A stretch of 34,025 bases of DNA from Cerioporus squamosus (taxonomy: Eukaryota > Basidiomycota > Agaricomycetes > Polyporales > Polyporaceae). Positions 11,142-21,474 of this stretch are shown in pieces. The notes under the pieces were generated by a model. It had not been told where the DNA came from. It worked only from the letters and a program-made list of their open reading frames with translations, and did not search any database. The stretch lies in the NCBI GenBank assembly GCA_022592435.1, contig JABYQS010000300.1, positions 1-34,025 of the forward strand. The letters are read 5' to 3'. The position numbers and the translations under genes were made by a program. Position 1 is the stretch's first letter. Every line of letters begins with the position of its first letter.

Positions 11142-11849
11142 TCACTCCGAGGCGGAGTTCTCGGCCCCTGCAGCCTGGGAGCGCACCCTCCGGGCATTTC
11201 TGACGGGACGATGGAGTCCCTTGTCAATGACGGCGGTCACCAGCTTAGCCTGGACGGCCTCGCGGCCGAGGCGGGCAGCTTTGGGGGCAGCCTGGAAGAG
11301 GTTGCGAAAGCGCAACTGGTCTTCCTCAGTGAGGAACGAGAACCACTGCAGAAGCTCCGGGTCTTTGCTGCCGTCCTTGACGAGATTCTTGTCGTTGGTC
11401 ACCACCTGGCACTCGGGCGGGGCCTGTCGCAGTACGTGAGTAAGTGAGAGGTAGACGGGGGACGGAAGGGATGCAGACATACCGCGGGCTGAAGGGTGGT
11501 AGGGAAAAAGAAGAACTCCCAGTCGTTCCCAACAATGCCGTCGAAGAGAACATCGCCAGTCTCAGCGTCGGTGACGATCAACGCCGCTATTCTCTGTGAG
11601 GTCGAGCTTATTGTTCACCATGATGAGGTACTGACTTACCTCCGTTTGACTGAGCTGACGCCGAAACCTCCTGAACGAATGCGACGTAGATCGGGAGGAA
11701 ATTGTGCTTCTTCTGACCATCGTTCTCGCAACTGTAGAACGCGCGGAAGTGCTCGACCACCACATCATCCAATGCGCTACTCAAGGCTCAGCATGTGAAG
11801 GGACAGACAACGCTGTAGCGTACCTGTCTGGGCGTGGTGCAGAGTCCAT
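11142..11849 (-). CDS. Small hypothetical protein, four exons
   Basis: Reading from 11849, the start MDSAPRPD is followed by a GTACGC...GAGTAG intron, an exon VVVEHFRAFYSCENDGQKK, a GTAAGT...CACAG intron, an exon with IVTDAETGDVLFDG and NDWEFFFFP, a GTATGT...CGACAG intron, and a long last exon (WFSFLTEEDQLRFRNLF) ending in an Arg/Ala/Ser-rich tail at a TGA. All junctions keep one frame, giving about 190 residues. A TATA box lies about 95 nt upstream. I do not recognise the family. It points left while the 13650 gene points right, so these two are divergent around the centre of the mirrored region, but their proteins are not detectably related. Confidence 0.75.
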
Positions 11850-11940
11850 GGCTGGAAATGCGAGCAGAGGGAGAGGCGTGCAAGGGAGGGAAGGGAGAGA
11901 TACGTGCAGTGGCACACGGTGTGCCTAGAAGCAAAGACCT

Positions 11941-11950
11941 CTACTTATAT
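11941..11950 (-). promoter_or_regulatory. TATA box of the 11849 gene
   Basis: The minus strand reads ATATAAGTAG, about 95 nt upstream of the ATG at 11849. Confidence 0.5.
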
Positions 11951-12365
11951 CGATCACCCGATCGCATCGTCTCACGGCGACAGCCGCGACTTGACGACTC
12001 AGAATCCGGAGACGACATAAGCGAGCGGGAGTGTGTGAGGTGACCGGGACGAGGGCATTTGGTATAGGCATCTGAGCTTACCTTCGTCAGAGCGGCTCGT
12101 GCGACAGCGTCAGCCCGAGGCGGCCAGTCTCCCGACGAGGATACGCACGACAGAACACGACACTGATTGCGCGCGCACAGAGAGTCTGTATAGGGTCAAT
12201 GAAGGATATCCTTGGACCGCGAAGCTCTGAGCTTACCGGTCTGAACGGTCTCATGGCACATCGCGGAGGTCGAAGCCAGGAGCATTCGATTTTGACGAGG
12301 ACACAGACTTCTCGGTGTTGCACAAGCGCCGAACCGCTCGTAATAGCCGAGTGTACCCAAGTGTA

Positions 12366-12380
12366 CCCCCCCCCCCCCCC
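12366..12380. repeat. Poly-C tract of 15
   Basis: An uninterrupted run of 15 C on the plus strand, in a stretch without a gene. Its length is likely to vary or be misread in sequencing. It shifts frame in all minus-strand open frames across it, which argues against them being genes. Confidence 0.9.
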
Positions 12381-12599
12381 GAAAGCGAGATGGAATGCCC
12401 GAGAAAGCAAGGTCGCGCATTGTTGTTGGTGCCAATCGAAAAAGTAGACGCAAATGCCCTTATCACGGGGCATTAAGAAGGGCTGTGGAAGGTGGACAAG
12501 AAACATCGTTTAGCAGGAGCATGATGAGAGTGATGACAATGAAACAAACTCGCCGTCCCAGAGGGCACCTGCATCCATGGGATAACCTCCGCGATTGAT

Positions 12600-13360
12600 T
12601 CGAAGAGCGATCAGTAGGTGGGTACTCCTTCAGTCCAAGCAGTGTGTGAGGTTGATGGCTGCTTGGTAATCGGCGGGTTTGCCGTGGCATCGTTGACCGT
12701 GGCAACTAGGTCTGAGGAGTATACTCCACTGGGAATGACCCCTCAGGCATACGGCGTCGCCGCAGCATTCAGGCCTGGGCGTTGCGAGGTCCATATACGC
12801 GAGGGCAACGAATGTTGCGCCGGACGAGAAAAGAATGGAGTGGACAGTTTGCCTGTACAGGTTCGAACTGGTAGTTAAACGCAGAAGTGATAGTAGCTTG
12901 CCATAACGTACGAATGACAATCGGTCCTAGGATATCCCTCAGAAATTGACCGTCGCGACGCGACATGCCAACAGACGACAGTGGATCATGCAGATAGCAG
13001 AATGAAGAGGGCTCAAAGTCCAGAGATTCGGAGGGCAAACAAAGAGTGACAGTAATGATGCGGGGAGTGAAAACCAATTGCGCAGGGGAGGAGGAGTAGG
13101 AGGAATGCATGAGCTGCTCGGGGGAATCGCGCTGCCCGGTCTCCGTGTAGGTCGAAGAACCGCGAGAACGTCGCACTGAGCGCAATCTTGAACAGCGTAC
13201 GCGAAGCAACAGCGAGCAGACGAGTGCGGTAGAAGCCAGGTAGGTTGGTGCTGCGAGGTCGGGAGTAGACAGTACTGAGTCGTCCTCCCCAAGTCGCAAC
13301 TTGCGAGGAGGACTGGCGGCGTCTCAAGTGCCATGACTAAGTCAGCGCGAGCGCTCATTC
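12600..13360 (-). pseudogene. Possible remnant of a membrane-protein gene
   Basis: Hydrophobic segments appear in different minus-strand frames: YLASTALVCSLLL near 13240, an Ala/Leu-rich FLLLLLPCAIG near 13080, and SGATFVALAYMDLA near 12800 just after an acceptor-like TGTACAG. This is what an intron-split multi-pass protein of the kind common in Agaricomycetes would look like, but I could not connect the pieces in frame. It is either decayed or wrongly read. Low confidence. Confidence 0.2.
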
Positions 13361-13564
13361 AGACTCCAGGGACCAGAGTCCAGAGGGCCGGCGCCTGTCG
13401 GCTCTCAACACGTTCATCCACACCTTCACCATAAAAGAAACTCCTCCTTACTTTGTTCGATCGGTGCTTTGTTGCTGAACTCTTTGTCGAAAGCGTCGCG
13501 CTCATGCAATGCTGTCTCAACCCGTCGATTGTGCTCTCGTGGCTGTCTCGGTCGGTGACTGCGA

Positions 13565-13574
13565 CATATAAAAG
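13565..13574 (+). promoter_or_regulatory. TATA box of the 13650 gene
   Basis: CATATAAAAG, about 84 nt upstream of the ATG at 13650. Confidence 0.6.
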
Positions 13575-13649
13575 CTCTTCTCCTCAAGTTAGTCTCGGTA
13601 TCCCTTGAAGCTTCAGCCGGACGACAACTGGAACGTTTCTCAGAGCACT

Positions 13650-14798
13650 ATGATTGAACCAGAGACACCGGTAACATTTCGCGTCAAATACACCTTCCGT
13701 CCTGCGTTTCTCCTGGAGAGCGATGAAGGCAAACCCCTTCCGCCGTCGTCCGTGATATTGCGGCACCGACACCTTCGGCAGCAACAGCGGACTATTCAGG
13801 GGTGAGCATGTCACCCGTTTCTACCTTGAAGCCTTAGTCTGACCAGGCACATTTCCAGCGGCATCGTTCCCGGTGAAGGCCCGGGGGCACGAGCCACTCG
13901 CGGGATCGTTGTTGCGACCACTGAGGTATGTGCCTTCGTCGTGCGATACCTTCATCCACTAAGGTCGTACATAGGCTCGAGAGCCTGTGCCTCCCTCAGC
14001 TGCTCCGATCATCGAACCCGTAGTCGCTCCTCCGCCCCCTCCTCCTAGTCACCCCGCAAGCACTTCGGCGGAGTCGCCCGCTAGCAACGCGGCGGCTGGC
14101 CCTGAAGTGCAGCCCGAGCCTGACGCGGTACGGTCGACCCAACCTGTGCGGTGAGTGTGTTGTTCAAGTCGACGTTTGCTGTCCTGAGATTCCCTTGCCG
14201 CGGCCAGAAGCACGCGCCAGACTCGCGGCCATCTACGTCTCGATGACTCTGTTCACGATCGTCGACAGAGCGTGTTGACGTCTATGTGAGTGGCTTATAC
14301 AAGATCCGTTCCAACTACATCCTGAGACGTGAGACAAACCGCAGAGGTCCGCTTGATATCACCTACAGCTGGCGCAGCTTGCGTACGCGAGGTGAGAAGA
14401 CTCGGGGCGAAAAGACCTCTTGGTTTTCTTCTGCCGCCAGTCAGCTGCTGGACGTACCTCCCACGCTGTCCCTCGTCAAGCCCGGCGACCTATACATTCA
14501 CAACGTCGACAATGGGGTCGCCCAGGCCTGGTTGCGCACGTCAGCACCTGCTTGGGTGAGCGTTGATACCCTCCACCCCCATCCATATCTTCGCGGATAC
14601 GTCCTGAACTTCCTCAAGAATGGGGAGCCCTCATGGGTGACCAAGGATACCGTACGAACATACAAGGGCCGGATCGAGAAGCGGGCTCGCGAGGCGAACA
14701 AGCGTCAGTCGTCCGCAGGTGAGTCATGCTTCCTATGTCTCGCTTCGTTCGCTATGTCCTGATCCTCCCTGGATATAGGCCCCTCGCGGCCGCTCTGA
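13650..14798 (+). CDS. Hypothetical protein with proline-rich middle
   Basis: The start MIEPETPVTFRVKYTF lies 84 nt after a TATA box. Exon 1 runs to 13801. Further exons give RGIVVATTE, a Pro/Ala-rich linker (VVAPPPPPPSHPAS) near 14030, and an Arg-rich segment near 14230. A long exon from about 14340 carries LLDVPPTLSLVKPGDLYIHN, AQAWLRTSAPAW, LRGYVLNFLKNGEPSWV and a basic helix (TYKGRIEKRAREANKRQ). A GTGAGT...ATATAG intron leads to a short end (GPSRPL, stop 14796-14798). The linker separates an N-terminal domain of about 70 residues from a C-terminal domain of about 130. I do not recognise either. The boundary at the 14286-14340 intron is fairly secure, but an optional intron inside the long exon cannot be excluded. 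Confidence 0.75.
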
Positions 14799-15218
14799 AA
14801 CCGGACCCAACATTATCTCAGCTATTCTCGTCAGACTCGTCTGCTTTCATTGCATCTCTCTATCGCTGTATCTGTCTGGTATTGTACCTACCTTACGCTG
14901 AACGTATCAGTAATCGTGTGTCACATGTTGAGTGTTCCTGCGTGGTGCCAGACTCGGAGAATTTGACGGTACGTGCATCCATCAGTATCGTCGGGAAGGC
15001 GGAGTAGATAGCCTCGTACAGCATACAGCACGCTCGAGGGATCAACAGGTGATGTTTGTCGACTTACCCGTCATCAGGTCGCAGGTCGCGCCGCGACGAA
15101 GGCGTGGAATTGGCCTGATGCTGCCCCGCTCTCTCCTACGAACGCTGCGATACCCTCTCATCACTGTCAATCGTGATGCATATCGTGGAGATGAAGTAGT
15201 GTGACACAGGACTCGTAA
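14799..15218. other. Convergent intergenic region
   Basis: About 420 bp between the ends of the 13650 gene (+) and the WD40 gene (-). I see no gene, repeat or clear processing signal in it. Confidence 0.5.
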
Positions 15219-17097
15219 TTACGGATCAACTACAGGAACGTACGGAGGACCAGCGGGGAAGAGGAAGGCGACACATGCGTCCCTGACAGCGTCCAGTATG
15301 CGTACCGCCATGGCCGAACCCTCCTTGGATACGTAGTTGGCGAAGTCCATTCCGCCCCGAATCATGACCTCCGCACCGGTGCGAGCTGCCTCGGCGGCGC
15401 GATCCATCTTGAGCCAGGGTGCAGTCAGTAGCGAAGAGATATGCATGGTCTGCTTCACGCACCGCCAACAGGCAATTCTCCCAAACCGTCATCCAAGGAA
15501 CCTGGATACCAATCCAACCCAACGAGGCGCAAATGGCCAACCCTACCGCAAAATTGATCAGGTAAGTGACGAGCTCATTGAAGGACAACCGTCGTGCCTG
15601 CGAAGAGACCCGACATAGGATGTGAGCCCGGAGATGAACTTCGCATGGACTGCTTACGCACCGTGACGGCTTGCACAATGCGGTCTACGGTGTCCGGAAG
15701 CTCGGGACCGGAACCGTCGTTTGCTAGAATGCGACATCCGTAAGAGACCACATACGCGCTCGGCATGGGACTTCGCCTACCTCTCCTGGTCCTCCAAATC
15801 TTGATGTACGTTCCCTGTCCCTTCGCTGCTGAGCCGGTCGCTATATAACTGTTCCTGTCACATGCATAGGCCTGGCACGAGATGGAAAGTCAGCTGGGAG
15901 CTGCTTGACCGCTGTCGAGAAAGCGTACATCCACCGCTTGGATGACGTCCTCTGGATCCGGGTCCGTCATCACGACAAGTCGCCGTAGGACGGTTCCAAC
16001 TCACCTCCGTGTGACAGTTCTTGGAGGGGTTCGCCGCTCGCGGTCTCCCACACGAGGACTCCTCCAGTGGTAGTCCCGCACACTAGGGCCTTACCACCGT
16101 GGATGAACTGTACTTGGAGGCGATAGGGAAATCGAGCGCGTTCCTTGAACCGATACGTCTTTCGGGGCGATTGCTGACCACTGGCGCCAACATTGTAGAG
16201 GTCAAGTCCATTCACGAGGTTGTAGACAACAATGAATCGCTGTGACGGACTGAGAGCCGACCCCCCTCTGCCCAAGTCAAGGTCAAGTAGAGCTTTGAGT
16301 AATCGGCGAACACACGTACATGTTTGGAGTCTGCTCAGGCATCTTCATGTGCCACAAAGTATCTCGTGTAGCGATATCCCAGCAGCTAGGAACATAGGTT
16401 AACGTCGTGTCCGAAGGGGAACCTCTCCACGTACATGACACCGTGACCGACATAAGTCGCAATTACTTGCGTCCCGGACTTCAGGAACTTAACGCTAACC
16501 GGGCGCAAGCGTGAGTCGACCCCTACCGTCGCTGGTCCTGACGGGCCATGGAGGACAATGTCTCCGTTGTACGAATCTAAAGTGACCGTCAGTATGGCCT
16601 CGTGGTACGCGGAATAGAGCGGACTACTTGGAGAGACTTCACGAGTAACGTGCACCTCCTCACCCATCCCAATCGCCAAGCAATTGGTAGTACTGTCGTA
16701 GTCAAGGCAATGTACCGTACTCCTTGCACCCAGATCGATATCGTGTTGGCGGTTCGTGAGCTGTCCTGGCCCGCGTTTGTTTAGCTGCAACAACGTGAGG
16801 TACTCTAGGGCGCACCAACGAGAAGCCGTAAACTTGACCTAGATAGCCATTCGACAAGCCCACGATAACAGTCTCCGGATGAACTGGGTGCCATAACACA
16901 CAATCGACTGCTACATCGAAGAGAAGCCGGTATAGGAGGTGACCTTTGGAAACATTCCATATGATAAGAGCGAAGTCGTCCCCGCCGCTGGCGAGGTGCG
17001 TCCCTCCCGGAGAGAAGGAAAGTGAGTTGATAGTGTCGCTGTGCCCGTTTGAGAGATGCTTGACCTCGATGTAAGCGGAGAAATGAGAACCAGCCAT
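15219..17097 (-). CDS. WD40-repeat protein with C-terminal membrane segment
   Basis: The start MAGSHFSAYIEVKHLSNGHS leads into a clear WD40 blade (HSDTINSLSFSPGGTHLASG then FALIIWNV). Further blades are VDCVLWHPVHPETVIVGLSN, HCLDYDSTTNCLAIGMGEEV, VKFLKSGTQVIATYVGHGVM, IATRDTLWHMKMPEQ, LSPSQRFIVVYNLVNGLDLY, FIHGGKALVCGTTTGGVLVW, and finally YIATGSAAKGQGTYIKIW near 15820. After the propeller comes a hydrophobic stretch (YLINFAVGLAICASLGWIG) and a tail ending VPVVDP at 15219. Such WD40 proteins with a tail membrane segment are numerous in Agaricomycetes (from memory). One junction, between DVRFLDSG and YIATGS near 15890, cannot be joined in frame with a consensus intron, so this copy may carry a frameshift or end early at 15890. 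It lies 243 bp downstream of B-right on the same strand. Confidence 0.8.
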
Positions 17098-17339
17098 AAC
17101 GACGATTTGTGCGGGGGTGGTGGTAGATGGTAAGGATGGATGAGCATGCCCCTGGACCCGTTGGCTAGACGGGAGTCCCGGCTTGGGGACGAGGCTCGCA
17201 CGCTCCTACCACGTTGTCGGTCACCACGCTGCGATCCTACAGACTAAAGCAGGCGAGCAGTTCTTGAGCTGTACCGGACAGCATATATCGTTGCGGATCA
17301 AAGTGATATACAGGCGAACAATGCTGCAGAATACATGCA

Positions 17340-18332
17340 TCAATCAGTGTCGTTGCCCTCCTCCTCCGCCAACTGGTCCACCTCCCAACTGAGTTCGTTG
17401 ATTTTGAGGCTGAGATCGCCGTTCTAAGGGGCGAGTGATAAGCGAAAGGCGGATGACATGCTATAGAAGACCCTACTTCCCCACGTAACTCGTCAGCGGT
17501 CTCCAGATCCGAGTGCAACTAGCAGCGGACGAAATCGTGAGGAAGCGTCGCGAAGTACAGACACTGACGGCGTACGGCAGCATTTATGCATTTCACGGGA
17601 CATTTCTCGACTGTGTTCCATGACCGCGTCGCGAGAATGTTCTGGATGGTGATGAGCGGCGTGGCCCATCGCAAATACTCTGCGATCGCCTGGCGTAACG
17701 GAATTAACATCGTTCCAATGCCGAATGAGATAGCACGCACCTGGGTTTTGCGAGATGGGCGGGGAACCCTAGGAGCGCGTTCGGCGCGAGAGGGCGGGTG
17801 AGGGGAGAAGGACTTGTAGCTATTCGGAGGTTAGCGGAGAGGTTGCTGAGACAGGCCCATACGCACAACTTCTTGCCTGACGGTGTCAGGATCACGACCG
17901 GCGGGTTCACGCCGACATTGAGGGATATATGCTTGCACTGGAGCTGTAGCCATGTCAGATATGATTGGGGATCGTGGGGTACGGGAAGACGTATTCCACT
18001 CACAAGATGCATTACTGACTTCCGAACATCTTGCCGAAAGGTGGAATCCTTGGAACCCGTGCTGCGGAGGGTGACCGGACGAACTGGGTAGCAGGGCGAT
18101 GTAGAGGAAGGGACATTCACGGTGTGATTAGGCTCACCTCTCGCAAGTAACGTGCCGTACTCGATTGTGGCTTTGTGCTCCCTCACCAGGTCGTGCAGAA
18201 CCTGCTGAACACCTAGAAATCGATACAAATCGTGAGTCCCAGACCACGAATGCGAGATACGCACAGTCACTTACGTCTGTGTGTGGTAGATGTGGGAACT
18301 TGCGAAGGAACAGCGGATGCACTTGCGGGCAT
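17340..18332 (-). CDS. B-right: novel small protein, divergent partner of A-right
   Basis: Eight exons are spliced in one frame from ATG at 18332 (MPASASAVPSQVPTSTTHRR) to TGA at 17340. Exon 1 is 58 nt. The following exons are 75, 80, 77, 79, 114 and 42 nt, then a last exon ending in an acidic tail (VDQLAEEEGNDTD). Every intron is of normal length with GT...AG ends. Against B-left, exons 2, 4, 6 and 7 have equal lengths and the same phases, and RRVQQVLHDLV matches RRVQQALHELV. The protein has a helical N-terminus, a beta-rich core around HISLNVGVNPPVVILTPSGK and a helical acidic end. No known domain is recognised. The start codon and eight following bases are still inside the right inverted-repeat arm, and similarity at DNA level is lost after that. 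Confidence 0.85.
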
Positions 18333-19870
18333 TGGGAGCGAGCTTGCGGGGGGCGAGGTGGGGAGTGGAAGAGAGTTGCGAGACGAGAGTCGTGATACGT
18401 TAGGACCATTGCGGCGGACTGCAGGGCGTTGCCGAGCCCCAGAGCGCGCGGCAGAAGGGCGAAGCTACTGTGCACGAGTTCTCCAGCTAGATCTCAGAGA
18501 CGGAGGACAGGATACCTCGTTGCAAGCACGTCGCCGTGGATGCTGGAAGAGAGGAGGTCAAGGTTATCGCCACGAAGCCGATCCCGGTTTAGAACATGTG
18601 TGACGGTCACCTGGCCAATGGCAATGGGTGCCTGGCGTGACATGTGACACGGTCACACGCTGGCCTACCGACTTCTGCTCCCACCTCTCCCGCCGCTCTC
18701 CCACCACACACCAGCATGCATTCATTCCGCTGATCCTGCTCCGATATGCGATGACGTGTCGCGACGCGAGGGCACCCACAGAGTGGCTTAATCTCATGGC
18801 GATCTTCTCTCTTTCTGCCCCTATTTGGATATCCCTTTCGAGCCATGACCATCGGGCTGCACCTTCTCGTCTCTAAACCGTCGCAGTCGCCCTCCGTTTG
18901 CGGTCTTCAAGCTCTCACAGGCAGTCCCAGTGCTGTCGGCATGCTTTTCTTGATCCTGCGGTCGCTGACGCTGCGAATTCCCCGCTCACTGTTGGATCCG
19001 CAGTCAGTTCTCTCGGTCTCCGCGAGGATCACGAGAATGTCCAGCATGGCTGGTAGAAGCTTCAAGGTTACGCGTGTGCGCCACGAGTGCCTCGCTGAGT
19101 GAGTCATTCTACCCCTTTTCACACCCCTCGTTGCAAGAACTTCGTCGAGGGCGCCTGTTCATGATCAGCCAGGGGGAACGCGATTGTCAAGACCTATTCG
19201 CACGTCCAATCGGCGCCCGCCGCGAGCACAAGACGCGATTCCGTGGAGAATGTTGGCCTCAGTGACGCACCCGTACGGCATTTGCGCGCCCCTAGGTTGG
19301 TAGGCATTAATCGGGCATGTCGTGAGTATCGCCTTCATGCCCCCCGGCGATTGAGGTCTCGCCACAAAAGCCACCGTCGTACGTATTCGCAAACTGATTT
19401 CCATCGAGGCCTCATCTCAGCGTAACGTTATCAGGGCAATCTTGACCAGCGATGCAGGTCAATTGCAACACGCTGCACCTTCACAGCGGCGCTGGTGGCG
19501 CGAACACCCGGAATCGAGGGCACTGGGCTCGGTGTATCACAATCCCGACTGTCGATAACGACATGTGCTACGGCCACGGTATGAAGCCTCCATCGCGACT
19601 GCATTGTCCCCTCGCGAAGAAGGTGCGGTTTGCATCCGGAGATCCCGAGACCCACAGTATCGGTTCTCATCCCTGCTGCCCAGGTCCTGGCGAATGGTTT
19701 CGGAGTCTGTTCCCCCCTCTGCGTATCATCCCGCGAGGTCTGCTCACGCCCGTCTTCCATCCAGCTTCCGCTCACCGGTCGCTCGCCTCCCAACTAGCAT
19801 CCTTCGCCTCCAACAAGCTTCCTCTCGCATTGTCCCAACGTCTCACCGCCATGGATAGCGACGATTCGAC
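18324..19870 (-). repeat. Right arm of 1547 bp inverted repeat (A/B spacer plus both start codons)
   Basis: Reverse complement of 5827-7373, with no indel and only about six single-base differences seen over the whole arm. It spans exactly from the third codon of B-right to about the seventh codon of A-right. No target-site duplication or terminal motif marks its ends, which argues against a simple transposon. An open frame of 133 codons (19452-19850) runs in frame into the A-right start in this arm, and the corresponding stretch is open in the left arm too, but no splice or start evidence makes it part of A. Confidence 0.95.
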
Positions 19871-20988
19871 TCGCTCGTCTCAGTTGCCGCGTCTAGCCGA
19901 TCCAACTCTTCTCATGTCCGCTACGGGCGATACTGTGGTTAATTCCTCACGCTCCGTGTCGCCGCACCCTGTCGAGCTCGCAGACACCCTGCCTGGAGCA
20001 GGGACTAGCCATGGTGACGGCGCAGCTATTCCTGCGGTACGTTACCCTTGTCTGGGTGCCTGTGTCGGCCGCTGACGTACTCCTAGGGCCCTGGAAGTTT
20101 TGTGCCCGCCAAGGCCGAACTCACCTTGACGGTATGTCCATGGCAGTGTGTATGAGACACATCACCGATCTCTCTCTCTTGACTACAGGCCGACAGCACA
20201 AGCTCAACCGACACCTGTGCTGGGAAGGAGACCTTCCTCGACCAGCCTCGTCTGTTCTACACGTATCCGTCGTACCCAAGTCCCCCTGGTTGCAACGCTC
20301 GTTCGGCGTATCACGCGTTGGTAAAGGACAAAACCAACGTCCAGATCACCACCACCGCGTCGTACCTCATGCGTGTCCTCGGGCTGCGGGTCTCGCTCTC
20401 TAAGGTATGCATCATATCTATCCCTCCATCCCAATTCTCCTTCCCCGATTGAACCTCGTCCACAGCCGGACTTTTCTGCCCATCCGCGCTACGATGATGT
20501 CGTCATCACAGCGTCGGAACTTCGCGCTTTATACATGAAGGCTCTAGTGTGTAAGACCGATTGCCCCCTACCTTCGCTCCCCTCGCTCATCCGTTCTCCT
20601 AGGGTTTGTCGAACGTGAGTGTCTAGATGAGGGCTCCTGCCAAATCGTCTTCGTTGGTGGAGTCGATACGAATGTAAGCGTTGCGATGCTCAGTCTTCCT
20701 GCTATGCTCACCATGCAGCAGTCTCCCGACGGGGCCCCTGCGATCCCGCTCAACAACATACGCGAAATGGCTGACCAATTGCCCGAGGATTGTCGTGATG
20801 CGGACAGTGCCGACGACTTCGATGCTTTCATGTTCCACGCAGGTGCCTTCTTCGTAGAAAAGCGTGGGTGGTTGTCGACATTCCTTATCGGGTCGTTGAT
20901 CATCGCCGCTGCGGTCACATTTACATTGATTGTCCCATCCTTGTTCACGCTTGCCCTTGGAAATCGTGTGTGCAGCGTGAAGTACTAG
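19851..20988 (+). CDS. A-right: novel tail-anchored-type protein
   Basis: Six exons: 19851-20036, 20087-20131, 20189-20404, 20466-20550, 20603-20673 and 20719-20988, giving 290 residues. The N-terminus shares MDSDDST with A-left and then diverges completely in a Ser/Pro-rich region. A core with SAYHALVKDKTNVQITTTA and VVITASELRALYMKALVWFV follows. An acidic stretch (CRDADSADDFDAF) leads into one strong hydrophobic segment (FLIGSLIIAAAVTFTLIV) close to the C-terminus, so the bulk would face the cytosol if it is tail-anchored. Exon 2 (45 nt) and exon 5 (71 nt) have the same length and phase as in A-left. Where A-left has two exons (147 and 91 nt), the right copy has 216 and 85 nt. No known domain is recognised. 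It is followed by C-right on the same strand. Confidence 0.85.
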
Positions 20989-21386
20989 ATAGAGTACTCC
21001 TGTACCACATACAAACGACGAGTCAAATTGAGAGTATACTTGCTTCATGAATCACTTCGGTTCGCGTAGCAGCCCCGGGAGCGACGCTGGCAGACGTGTC
21101 GGGCAGCCGGCGCCGATCGACTCCCCGATATGGTAACCTCTACGACCTTGCAGTGTGCCTGGAAGTTCAACTTGAAGCTTCAGCTTGATCACTGACAGCG
21201 ACAGTCCACTGGCTACATCGCGCTCGATACGTGCACCTTGATACTCGAAGTCTTCGTACTCTGTCAAGATCTAGAGATAAATCCTACTTGCACGAGTTAC
21301 TTAGCGTGACTGCTGTAGCACCGGGGTCTGCCATCCTCGTGCCCCGGGGGAACCCACGGCGAAGAACTTACTGGGAGTGGCACAAA

Positions 21387-21394
21387 CATATAAG
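21387..21394 (+). promoter_or_regulatory. TATA box of C-right
   Basis: CATATAAG, about 85 nt upstream of the ATG at 21475. It mirrors the TATA box of C-left at almost the same distance. Confidence 0.6.
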
Positions 21395-21474
21395 GGCTCG
21401 CTCGCGCGAGTCGTGCGCCTTCCTATCCGTTTCGTTTCCCTACATCACAGACTAATCTCCCAGCCACTGCTACT

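Noticed and set aside
12087..12506. 139-codon minus-strand open frame
   Set aside because: It crosses the 15-base homopolymer, where all three frames stay open by composition alone.
8640..17097. That the mirror symmetry extends inwards (8640 gene with the WD40 gene, 11849 gene with the 13650 gene)
   Set aside because: Orientations are symmetrical, but the proteins share no aligned segments, so the symmetry is supported only for A, B and C.
5827..19870. A 14 kb DNA transposon or Polinton with 1.5 kb terminal inverted repeats
   Set aside because: The arms end inside genes whose bodies lie both outside (A) and inside (B) the interval. No integrase, polymerase B, packaging ATPase or capsid gene is visible, and no target-site duplication was found.
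21052..21267. Minus-strand frame after A-right as a separate gene
   Set aside because: Short, without a TATA box or introns, and located in the A-right/C-right intergenic region.
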